Assembly: GCF_900113015.1 (NCBI RefSeq)
Contig: NZ_FONV01000011.1
Location: 423,120 to 487,119 of the forward strand
Length of the DNA stretch: 64,000 bases
Source: Actinoplanes philippinensis
GTDB taxonomy: Bacteria > Actinomycetota > Actinomycetes > Mycobacteriales > Micromonosporaceae
Direction of reading: 5' to 3'
Numbering within the stretch: the first letter of the stretch is position 1; each line of letters begins with the position of its first letter. Below are positions 51,294 through 59,325 of the stretch, piece after piece. The position numbers and the translations under genes were made by a program. The notes beneath the pieces were generated by a model. That model had not been told where the DNA came from and ran no database searches. It saw nothing but the letters and a program-made list of their open reading frames with translations.

Positions 51294-52661
51294 TCAGCTG
51301 CGGGTGATCCGCGCGACCCGGTAGGTGCTGCGGAGGTTGTCCGCGTAGTCCCAGGCCCACATCTCGACACCGAAGACCTGGTTCTTGCCGACGCCGGCCG
51401 GAACCTTGAACGTCCACTTGCCGTTCTTGAGCGTCGCCTTGGCGCCCTGGCCGTAGCAGTACTTGATCAGCTGAGCGTCGTTGTAGTAGCGCTTCCACTT
51501 GCGCGCCGAGGTCAGGCAGTACGACTTGCCGGTCGAGGTGATCCGGATCGCAGTGCCCCGCACCCCGGCCACGCCGGCGCCCTTGTCGGCGACCGTGCCG
51601 GTGATCGTCCGCCAGGAGCTCGCCCGGCTCGGCGAGGACGGCTTCTTGATGGTCAGGCTCGGCTTCCAGCCGTCCTTGACGACGTTGAGGTTGCCGATCG
51701 TCTGCCAGGCGCCGTAGCCCTTGGCGTTGCCCCACGAGATCTTGATCGCGCGGACGCCGGAGAGCTTGCCGGTGCCGACCTGGACGTACTTCTTCTTGGC
51801 GGCGTCCCACTTGTACTGGTAGAGCACGCGCCCGGTGAGCGACTTGGTGGTCGACTTGTGCGCCGAGCCCCAGCCGTCACTCCAGTCGATGCGGTACTTG
51901 GTCGCGCCGGCCGGCACCTTGCTGACGTTGATCTTGAACTGTCCGCCCTGGTAGACGGACTTGCGGTTGAGCGACGCCTTGCCCGCCGGAACGGTCACCG
52001 CCACGGTCCGGGCCGGGATCGCCGAGACGTTTCCGGTCGGGTCGGTGACGATCACCGTGACCTTGAAGGACCCGGCGCGGCTGTACGACTTGGTGGCGCT
52101 GAACGTGCTCGGGCTGAGCGCGGTGCTGGTGCCGTCGCCCCAGCTCACCACCCGCTTGAGGGTGGCCTTGTCGTCGCCCGAGTCGTTGTACTCGTTCGCG
52201 TTCTGGTCGACCTTGATCTGCTGGCCCGTCCACACCGAGGTGTAGTTGAGCCGGAACGAGCCGGTCGGCACCGTGGTGTCCGGGTCGACCGTGCCGGGGT
52301 CGGTGGTGCCCGGGTCCGTCGTGCCCGGGTCGGTGGTGCCCGGGTCGGTGGTGCCCGGGTCGGTGGTGCCGGGGTCGGTGGTGCCGGGGTCGGTGGTGCC
52401 GGGGTCGGCCGGACCCGGGTCGATGGTGCCGGTGCCCGGGTCGGTGGTGGTGCCCGCATCGGTGCCGGTACCGGAATCGGCGCCGGCGCCCGGGTCGGTG
52501 GTGTCCAGGGTGGAGGCGGACTCCACGCTGGCAGCCGGCGGGGTGGCGTCAGCGGGCGAGCCCGGGGACGCGTAGGCCGGCGAGCCCGCGAGCGCACTGC
52601 CCGCGATGAGAGCGCCGCCGACGACCGCGACCACGACGGGCCGCGCGAGGCTTGATTTCAC
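51294..52661 (-). CDS. Secreted repeat protein with PKD-like domains
   Basis: 455 residues. A signal peptide (VKSSLARPVVVAVVGGALIA, cleavage probably after PAYA) is followed by an Ala/Asp/Thr linker and eight DPGTT-type pentapeptides (about residues 85-125). A PKD-like domain comes next (VSWGDGTSTALSPSTF, YSRAGSFKVTVIVTD), then an Arg/Lys/Trp-rich region with KYRIDWSDGWGSAHKS and two late cysteines (YCLTSARKWKRYYND, KYCYG). It is probably a wall-associated or extracellular binding protein. The GTG at 52661 has AAGGAG upstream. Confidence 0.82.
   Translation of the reverse strand: MKSSLARPVVVAVVGGALIAGSALAGSPAYASPGSPADATPPAASVESASTLDTTDPGAGADSGTGTDAGTTTDPGTGTIDPGPADPGTTDPGTTDPGTTDPGTTDPGTTDPGTTDPGTTDPGTVDPDTTVPTGSFRLNYTSVWTGQQIKVDQNANEYNDSGDDKATLKRVVSWGDGTSTALSPSTFSATKSYSRAGSFKVTVIVTDPTGNVSAIPARTVAVTVPAGKASLNRKSVYQGGQFKINVSKVPAGATKYRIDWSDGWGSAHKSTTKSLTGRVLYQYKWDAAKKKYVQVGTGKLSGVRAIKISWGNAKGYGAWQTIGNLNVVKDGWKPSLTIKKPSSPSRASSWRTITGTVADKGAGVAGVRGTAIRITSTGKSYCLTSARKWKRYYNDAQLIKYCYGQGAKATLKNGKWTFKVPAGVGKNQVFGVEMWAWDYADNLRSTYRVARITRS
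52289..52410 (-). repeat. 15-bp coding repeat encoding (DPGTT)n
   Basis: Eight nearly identical 15-bp units (GTGCCCGGGTCGGTG and variants on the plus strand) encode Asp-Pro-Gly-Thr-Thr in the linker of the secreted protein. Copy number is likely to vary between strains. Confidence 0.9.
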
Positions 52662-52814
52662 GGAACTCCTTCGAGAGGTGAGAGCCACACGAAGGAGCCG
52701 AGCAATCGGAACGCAACCGTACCGATGAAACGCCCCCGTTCCCCCGTGGCACCAGAGAAGTTACCCTCCGGGGCCACAGGGGATCAACGTATTTGACGAA
52801 GACGATCCGTTCGG

Positions 52815-54620
52815 TCAGGCTTCGTCCCCACCCAGACGGGCCAGCTCCTCGTCCACGACGGACGGATCGAGCTTGCGGAAGACCGGTTTCGGAGCGGCCA
52901 GCGGCGTCCCGGCGACCAGCGGCACCGACTCCCAGCGCGCGCCGGTGGTGTAGTCACCGGTCAGGATCGGGTAGGACGGACCACCGTCGAGGTCCTCCAC
53001 CTCCTCGATCCGCGGCATCGGCGCGTGCACGCCCTCGCCGCCGAGCAGCTCGAACACCTTCTGTGCGGAGTGCGGCAGGAACGGGGTCAGCAGCGTGTTG
53101 GCGTCGCTGACCACCTGCAGCGCCACGTGCAGGACGGTCGCCTGCCGCGGCTTGTCCTCATCGGACTTCAGTTTCCACGGGGCCTGCTCGGAGAGGTACT
53201 TGTTGGCCTCGGCGACGACCCGCATCGCCTCGCCGATCGCCGCTTTCTGCCGGTGCTTGCCGATCAGCTCACCGACCGTGGCGAAGCCCGCCTTGGCGAC
53301 CGCCAGCACCGCGCGGTCCTCCTCGGTCAGCTCACCGGCCGCCGGGATCTCGCCGAAGTTCTTCGCGGCCATCGAGACCGACCGGTTGACCAGGTTGCCC
53401 CAGCCCGCCACCAGCTCGTCGTTGTTGCGCCGGACGAACTCGGCCCAGGTGAAGTCGGTGTCGTTGGACTCCGGGCCGGCAGCCGCGATGAAGTAACGCA
53501 GGGCGTCCGCGTCATACCGCTCGAGGAAGTCGCGCACGTAGATGACCACCCGGCGGGAGGAGGAGAACTTCTTGCCCTCCATCGTCAGGTACTCACTGGA
53601 CACCACCTCGGTGGGCAGGTTGAGCCGGCCCAGCTCGCCGGCGGCGCCCGCCTTGTCGCCCTCGCCGGAGTAGCCGAGCAGCAGGGCCGGCCAGATCACC
53701 GAGTGGAAGACGATGTTGTCCTTGCCCATGAAGTAGTAGCCGAGCGCGTCCTTGCCCTGCGCGTCGGCGGACCACCACTGCCGCCAGGCCTCCGGGTCGC
53801 CGGTGCGGCGGGCCCACTCGATCGACGCCGACAGGTAGCCGATGACCGCGTCGAACCAGACGTAGATGCGCTTGTCGGCGCGGTCCCGCCAGCCGTCGAG
53901 CGGGATCGGGACGCCCCACTCCAGGTCACGGGTGATGGCCCGGGGCTGGAGGTCGTCGAGCAGATTGCGGGAGAACTTGAGGACGTTGGGCCGCCAATTC
54001 TCCCGGTGGTCCAGCCAGCTGCCGATCGCCTCGGCGAACGCCGGCAGGTCGAGGAAGAAATGCTCGGTCTCGACGAACTGCGGGGTCTCCCCGTTGATCC
54101 GGGAGCGCGGGTTGACCAGCTGCTCCGGGTCGAGCTGGTTGCCGCAGTTGTCGCACTGGTCGCCGCGGGCGCCGTCGTAGCCGCAGATCGGGCAGGTGCC
54201 CTCGATGTAGCGGTCCGGCAGGGTGCGGCCGGTGGACGGGGAGATGGCGCCCAGAGTCGTCCGCGCGACGATGTAGCCGTTGCGGTGCAGGCCCTCGAAC
54301 AGCTCCTGGACGATCGCGTAGTGGTTGCGCGTGGTCGTCCGGGTGAACAGGTCGTAGGAGAGGCCCAGCCCGTGCAGGTCCTCCACGATCACCCGGTTGT
54401 AGCGGTCGGCGAGCTGCCGCGGGGTCACCCCGTCGGCGTCGGCCTGGACCTGGATCGGGGTGCCGTGCTCGTCGGTCCCGGAGACCATGAGCACGTCGTG
54501 GCCGGCCATCCGCATGTACCGGCTGAAAACGTCGGAGGGCACCCCGAAGCCGGAGACATGACCGATGTGGCGCGGGCCGTTGGCGTAGGGCCAGGCGACC
54601 GCGGCGAGAACGTGACTCAT
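52815..54620 (-). CDS. metG: Methionyl-tRNA synthetase
   Basis: 601 residues, class I. HIGH motif in PRHIGHVSGF, zinc finger CPICGYDGARGDQCDNCG, and the KMSKS-loop variant KKFSSSRRVVIYV. It ends after the helical anticodon domain, without the C-terminal tRNA-binding (EMAP-like) domain seen in some bacteria. ATG 54620 gives MSHVLAAVAWPYANG. It is part of the conserved rsmI-metG-tatD neighbourhood. Confidence 0.96.
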   Translation of the reverse strand: MSHVLAAVAWPYANGPRHIGHVSGFGVPSDVFSRYMRMAGHDVLMVSGTDEHGTPIQVQADADGVTPRQLADRYNRVIVEDLHGLGLSYDLFTRTTTRNHYAIVQELFEGLHRNGYIVARTTLGAISPSTGRTLPDRYIEGTCPICGYDGARGDQCDNCGNQLDPEQLVNPRSRINGETPQFVETEHFFLDLPAFAEAIGSWLDHRENWRPNVLKFSRNLLDDLQPRAITRDLEWGVPIPLDGWRDRADKRIYVWFDAVIGYLSASIEWARRTGDPEAWRQWWSADAQGKDALGYYFMGKDNIVFHSVIWPALLLGYSGEGDKAGAAGELGRLNLPTEVVSSEYLTMEGKKFSSSRRVVIYVRDFLERYDADALRYFIAAAGPESNDTDFTWAEFVRRNNDELVAGWGNLVNRSVSMAAKNFGEIPAAGELTEEDRAVLAVAKAGFATVGELIGKHRQKAAIGEAMRVVAEANKYLSEQAPWKLKSDEDKPRQATVLHVALQVVSDANTLLTPFLPHSAQKVFELLGGEGVHAPMPRIEEVEDLDGGPSYPILTGDYTTGARWESVPLVAGTPLAAPKPVFRKLDPSVVDEELARLGGDEA

Positions 54621-54752
54621 GACGTACAAGCGTAGTGACCGCTCACGGCGGCCCGCGAACGGATAACCGCCTCCCCGACAGGTATACCGATTTGTCCCGA
54701 CACGCCCGATCAGTGACGTGCTCCGCCCAGGGCCGCGGCGTTAGATGAGCAG

Positions 54753-55718
54753 GTGACCGGAAACCCACCGCAGCCAGGGGAAACACCTCAGGGACAGGGC
54801 AGCCCGTGGGCGCCGCCCGGCGCCGGGGAAGCCTGGTGGCGCGAACCGGCCGCCGAACCGCCCGCGGCCCCCGCCGGGCTCCCGCCGGAGCAACGGGCCG
54901 ACCGGCCGGTCACGACCGGCGAGCTGATGATCATCGAGCCCGCGGCCCGGCCCGTGGGGAGCCCGGTCCCGGCGAGCCCGCCCGCCGACGGTTCGCTCGG
55001 CTACGGGCCGCCGGCCTCAGACCCGCCCACCTCGGGCCCACCGCCCTCCGGCCCACCGCCCTCGGGCCCACCGCCCTCCGGCCCACCGCCCGCGGGCCCG
55101 CCGGCCGAGGTGCTCGCCGCGCCCGAGGTCGAGGAGCGGCTGGCGAACTCGCCGTTCTGGATGAGCGACGAGGAACGCGCCGCCGCCGAGGCGACCCAGC
55201 CCCTGCCCGCCCCGCGACCACGCCGGCCCGCCGCCAACCCGCTCTCCGCGCTGCTCTGCCTGATCGTGCTGAGCCTGGCGGCGGCGTTCTTCGGCTGGGT
55301 CAGCGCGGAGCCGTTCTGGCTGGCGGTCGGGCACGGCGACCGGGGGTACGCGGTCACCACGAGCTGCCACGGGAGCGGGCTGACCCAGCGGTGCGTCGGG
55401 GAGTTCGCCACCGACGGGTTCTCGGCCGGCCCGGTCACGCTGCTCGGCATCGCCGGGGACGGGCGGCGGCCCGGGGCGGTCTCGTCGGCCCGGATGGTCG
55501 GGCCCGGGAGCGACCAGGCGTACACCGCAGGGCCGGGACCGCTCATGCACCTGCGCTGGGGACTCGGCTTCCTGCTGGTGCTGCTCTGCGGTCACGGCAT
55601 CGCGGCGACGACCGGGGCACGGCGGCTGCCGTCCCGGCCGGCCCGGCGCGGCGCGACGATCGCCAGTTTCCTGGGGCCGCTGCTCCTGCTCGGCGGATTC
55701 CTGGTCGCCGCTTACTGA
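54753..55718 (+). CDS. Pro-rich membrane protein of unknown function
   Basis: 321 residues. The first 160 are Pro/Gly/Ala-rich with (SGPPP)n repeats (nucleotides about 55032-55105). Three membrane helices follow: LIVLSLAAAFFGWVSAEPFW, LRWGLGFLLVLLCGHGIAA and ATIASFLGPLLLLGGFLVAA. The external loop between helices 1 and 2 holds two cysteines (TSCHGSGLTQRCVGEF) that could form a disulfide. A long disordered cytoplasmic arm plus short loops is common in actinobacterial envelope proteins; no family was recognised. Confidence 0.72.
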   Translation: MTGNPPQPGETPQGQGSPWAPPGAGEAWWREPAAEPPAAPAGLPPEQRADRPVTTGELMIIEPAARPVGSPVPASPPADGSLGYGPPASDPPTSGPPPSGPPPSGPPPSGPPPAGPPAEVLAAPEVEERLANSPFWMSDEERAAAEATQPLPAPRPRRPAANPLSALLCLIVLSLAAAFFGWVSAEPFWLAVGHGDRGYAVTTSCHGSGLTQRCVGEFATDGFSAGPVTLLGIAGDGRRPGAVSSARMVGPGSDQAYTAGPGPLMHLRWGLGFLLVLLCGHGIAATTGARRLPSRPARRGATIASFLGPLLLLGGFLVAAY

Positions 55719-55795
55719 GCAGCGGCCCGATCAAGCGGAGCGCCGAGGACGCCGAAGCCTCTTGCCAGGAAGCGGGGCGGGTGGCGCGTACCGGA

Positions 55796-56653
55796 TCAGC
55801 GGTTTTCGTGGACCAGGGCGTAGACCGCGCGTTTTCGCAGGCCGTGAGCGTCGGCGACCTGTTGGATCGCGTCGCGGCGCGAAGCGCCCGCCGCCTCCCG
55901 CCCGGCCACCTCGGCCCGCAGCGTGTCGTCGTCGGGGGTGGCCGCCAGCCCGGCCGGAGCGCCCGCCACCACCAGGGTGATCTCGCCGCGCGGCGGATCC
56001 GCGGTGGCACCGGCCGCCAGCGCGCCGAGGGTGTCGCGCCGGATCTCCTCGTAGGTCTTGGTCAGCTCGCGGCAGATCGCGGCCGGCCGGTCGGCGCCGA
56101 AGATCGCCGCGAGGTCCTCGCACGAGCCGGCGATCCGGTGCGGGGCCTCGAAGAAGACCAGGGTGCGCGGCTCGGCGGCCAGTTCCCGCAGCCGGGCGCG
56201 GCGCCCGGAGCCGGACCGCGGCAGGAAGCCCTCGAACACGAATCTGTCGCTGGGCAGGCCGGAGAGGGCCAGGGCGGTGGTCACGGCGCTCGGCCCGGGC
56301 GCGGCGGTGACCGGGAAACCGGCGTCGAGCGCGGCGCGGACCAGCCGATATCCGGGATCGGAGACGCTCGGCATGCCGCCGTCGGTCACCACGGCGACGA
56401 CGGCGCCGGACCGCAGGGCCTCGACCAGTTCGGGGGTACGCCGTTCCTCGTTGCCCTCGAAGTAGGAGACGATCCGCCCGCCGACGGTGACGCCGAGGTC
56501 CCGGGCGAGCCGGGCGAGGCGCCGGGTGTCCTCCGCGGCGACGACATCCGCCGAGGTCAGGACCTCGCGCAGGCGTGCCGAGGCGTCGCCGGTGTTGCCC
56601 AGCGGGGCGCCCGCGAGCACGACCCGTCCGCCGGCTTCTTCTCCATGAGGCAT
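55796..56653 (-). CDS. rsmI: 16S rRNA 2'-O-ribose C1402 methyltransferase
   Basis: 285 residues of the tetrapyrrole-methylase fold: RVVLAGAPLGNTGDASARLR at the start, AEDTRRLARLARDLGV, VVTDGGMPSVSDPGYRLVRA and FEGFLPRSGSGRRARL. RsmI methylates C1402 of 16S rRNA. It is divergent from the mannosyltransferase gene, an arrangement also recalled in mycobacteria (Rv1002c/Rv1003). Confidence 0.94.
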   Translation of the reverse strand: MPHGEEAGGRVVLAGAPLGNTGDASARLREVLTSADVVAAEDTRRLARLARDLGVTVGGRIVSYFEGNEERRTPELVEALRSGAVVAVVTDGGMPSVSDPGYRLVRAALDAGFPVTAAPGPSAVTTALALSGLPSDRFVFEGFLPRSGSGRRARLRELAAEPRTLVFFEAPHRIAGSCEDLAAIFGADRPAAICRELTKTYEEIRRDTLGALAAGATADPPRGEITLVVAGAPAGLAATPDDDTLRAEVAGREAAGASRRDAIQQVADAHGLRKRAVYALVHENR

Positions 56654-56729
56654 GGCGAAAAGTCCATCACATGACAGGACGCGCCGACGGCGGGCCTACG
56701 TTCTCAGCGACGGGGCCTACGATCGCGGG

Positions 56730-58313
56730 GTGACGACGGCGGCCACAGCTGAGACAGAACTCACCCCCGCGGACTCCCCCGTTGCGACGGAGCCGTACCG
56801 GGCGGGGCGAGCCATCCCAGAGATCGTCCGGCGACGCCTGTCGACGCTGGACCGGAGCTTCGACCCGTATTCGTGGCTGGTCACCGTGGTGATCACGGTG
56901 ATCGCCGGGATCCTGCGGTTCGCCGGGGTCGACCGGCCCAAGGGGTACATCTTCGACGAGGTGTATTACCCGACCGACGCGTGGGACATGCTCCAGCACG
57001 GGTTCGAGTGGGACGAGAAGGTCAACGGCGCGGCGTACGTGGTGCACCCGCCCCTGGGCAAGTGGCTGATCGCGCTCGGCGAGATCCCGTTCGGCAACAC
57101 CGAGATGGGCTGGCGGTTCTCCACCGCGGTGGCCGGCACCCTGATGGTGCTGATCTTCATCCGGGTCGCCTACCGGCTGTTCCGCTCGGTCGTGCTGGCC
57201 GGGATCGCCGGTCTGCTGATGGCGCTCGACGGGTTCCAGCTGGTCCTGTCGCGCACCTCGCTGCTGGACATCTTCCTCGGGCTGTTCATCCTGATGACGT
57301 TCGCCGCCCTGGTGCTCGACCGCGACCACTACCGGCGCAGCTGGCAGCGTGCCCTGGAGGACGGCTTCGACCCGGCGGTGACGCCGGCCGTCCCGCGGTT
57401 CGTCCCGTGGTGGCTGCTGGTCTCCGGGATCACCTTCGGCATGGCCTGCGGCGTCAAGTGGAGCGCGCTGTTCTTCGCCCCGTTCTTCGCCGGCCTGGTG
57501 TTCGTCTGGCGGGCGCAGGCGCGGCGCTCGGCCGGTGTGCGCGGGCCGATCATCGCCGGGATCCTCGGTGACATCGGCTGGCTGGTGCTCACCTTCGGCC
57601 TGACCATCGCCGTCTACCTGGCGACCTGGACCGGCTGGTTCGTCACCGACAACGGCTACTTCCGGCACTACCGGGCCGACAACGGCTGGAGCGAGCCGCC
57701 GGTCATCGGGGCCCTGCAGAACCTGTGGCACTACCACTCCGAGGCGTTCAAGTTCCACACCGGACTGACGCAGAAGCACACCTACCAGTCGTGGCCGTGG
57801 CAGTGGCTGCTGCTGGGGCGTCCGGTGGCGTTCTACTGGAACGCGGCGGGCGGCTGCGGCGCGGCCAGTTGCGCGGCCGAGATCCTGCTGGTGGGCACGC
57901 CGATCCTGTGGTGGTCGTTCCTGCCGGCGCTGGGCGTGATGGCCTGGTTCGGGGTGGCCCGGCGCGACTGGCGGGCCTACGCGATCATGACCGGCGTGGT
58001 GGCCGGGCTGCTGCCGTGGTTCTACTTCGCGGTCAAGGACGGCCGGACCATGTTCGCCTTCTACGCGATGCCGGCGCTGCCGTTCCTCATCCTGGCGGTG
58101 GTCTACGTCCTCGGGGCGATCATGACGCCGGCCGACGGGATGACCTCGGGCGCGGCGCGGACCGACCGGCAGTTGGTGGGCACCGTCGTGGTGAGCACCT
58201 ACGTCATCCTGGTGGCGCTCTGTTTCGCCTACTTCCACCCGATCTTCGTGGGCACGCTCATGCCTTACGACGACTGGTCGGTGCGGATGTGGCTGGGCGG
58301 CCGCTGGATCTAG
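56730..58313 (+). CDS. Protein O-mannosyltransferase family (dolichyl/polyprenyl-phosphate-mannose type)
   Basis: 527 residues with about eleven membrane helices. The first outer loop carries the catalytic-type acid motif GYIFDEVYYPTDAWDML and YVVHPPLGKWLIALGE. Further family parts are LDGFQLVLSRTSLLDIFLGL and FSTAVAGTLMVLIFIRVAYR. It transfers mannose from a lipid carrier to secreted proteins; the secreted Ser/Thr/Pro-rich proteins in the window are conceivable targets (inference). GTG 56730 is preferred to ATG 56652, which would overlap the rsmI start. Confidence 0.9.
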   Translation: MTTAATAETELTPADSPVATEPYRAGRAIPEIVRRRLSTLDRSFDPYSWLVTVVITVIAGILRFAGVDRPKGYIFDEVYYPTDAWDMLQHGFEWDEKVNGAAYVVHPPLGKWLIALGEIPFGNTEMGWRFSTAVAGTLMVLIFIRVAYRLFRSVVLAGIAGLLMALDGFQLVLSRTSLLDIFLGLFILMTFAALVLDRDHYRRSWQRALEDGFDPAVTPAVPRFVPWWLLVSGITFGMACGVKWSALFFAPFFAGLVFVWRAQARRSAGVRGPIIAGILGDIGWLVLTFGLTIAVYLATWTGWFVTDNGYFRHYRADNGWSEPPVIGALQNLWHYHSEAFKFHTGLTQKHTYQSWPWQWLLLGRPVAFYWNAAGGCGAASCAAEILLVGTPILWWSFLPALGVMAWFGVARRDWRAYAIMTGVVAGLLPWFYFAVKDGRTMFAFYAMPALPFLILAVVYVLGAIMTPADGMTSGAARTDRQLVGTVVVSTYVILVALCFAYFHPIFVGTLMPYDDWSVRMWLGGRWI

Positions 58314-58752
58314 CGGGCCCGGCTCGTGAGCGCCTGAAACGAAAGGGCGCGCCCCGATCGCCTGCCACGGGGGAAGCGGGCGATTGGGGCGCGCAAGGAG
58401 AGCTTAACGAGCGGAGATGTCCCGCACAACGGGTGGCCCGGCGAGATTGTCGGAGCGATGCCACCATCCCAGTGATTCGGACATTCACCCTCTACCTGAC
58501 TTAAGTAATTTTTCGTTTTGCGAGAAATGCTCGATAAATGAGTCGGGAATACGACAGAAAATGCCCGGCGCGGCGGCGTAACCTCTTTCGCTCTCGCCCC
58601 GCGCCACAGCTCATGGAAATGGCGGCGACCCGCGGGCGCACCCGTCCCCACCGGGCCAAAGACAATTCGTCCCATTTCATGTGATCGGTCGGCCGTCCCC
58701 CTTAGGGGTGATTCGTGCCAAGATCGCGATAAATGTTCTTAGGCTTCGCCGG
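58314..58752. other. 439-bp stretch with a terminator and an AT-rich patch
   Basis: After the terminator (58347-58394), bases about 58490-58565 form the most AT-rich patch noticed in the window, including GACTTAAGTAATTTTTCG and GATAAATGAG. No gene is seen. It probably carries the promoter for the downstream pair 58753-61628, but no clear hexamer pair could be fixed. Confidence 0.5.
58347..58394 (+). terminator. Hairpin after the mannosyltransferase gene
   Basis: GCGCGCCCCGATCGCC (58347-58362) pairs with GGCGATTGGGGCGCGC (58379-58394), with one imperfect pair, 33 bases after the stop. Confidence 0.8.
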
Positions 58753-59325
58753 GTGACATCGCAGGAACCCCCGACCACGCCCGACACCGACACCGCCGCG
58801 GCCGAGACGGAAGTGATCGCCGTACCGGAACCCGCGCCGGTGTTCGTGGACTCGACCGGCCGGCGCAGCCGACTCCTCCGGCGAGTCGCGCTGGCCTTCG
58901 GCGTCCTCCTCGTCGCCTACGGCGGCCTGGTCACCATCAGCCTCGCCGGAGGACCGGTGAGCTCCAGCGCCGTGCTGCCGCTGCCCGGGTTCGACGACGA
59001 GGACGACAACGACGAGCCGGACCCGAAACCGCAGCCGACGCCGGCGCCCACCCCGACCCCGAGCGTCTCCCCGGCCCGCCGGATCGAGTCGGCCGTCCGC
59101 GACGGCGGCGACCAGCGCCGGCCCGTCGCCTCCGCCTCGGCCAAGGCGTCCACGAAGACGTCCCGCTCGGCGAAGCCCACCGCCACCCCGTCGGCCACCT
59201 CGGGCAGCCCGGCCCCGAGACCGCTGGAGTCGGCCACCGCGACCCAGCAGCCCACGGTCGAGCCGAACCCGCCGACCAGCGGGCCGGCCACTCCGGCCGT
59301 GCCACCGCACAAACCGCAGCCGTGA
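58753..59325 (+). CDS. Single-pass membrane protein with Ser/Pro/Thr-rich outer part
   Basis: 190 residues from GTG 58753. A polar cytoplasmic start precedes one membrane helix (VALAFGVLLVAYGGLVTISL). The rest is an extracellular, disordered segment rich in Pro, Ser, Thr and Ala (PKPQPTPAPTPTPSVSPA, PLESATATQQPTVEPNPP). No domain is recognised. Its stop overlaps the start of the deacetylase/glycosyltransferase gene (GTGA), so the pair is coupled. The outer part looks like a wall-spanning or O-mannosylated stalk. Confidence 0.72.
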   Translation: MTSQEPPTTPDTDTAAAETEVIAVPEPAPVFVDSTGRRSRLLRRVALAFGVLLVAYGGLVTISLAGGPVSSSAVLPLPGFDDEDDNDEPDPKPQPTPAPTPTPSVSPARRIESAVRDGGDQRRPVASASAKASTKTSRSAKPTATPSATSGSPAPRPLESATATQQPTVEPNPPTSGPATPAVPPHKPQP

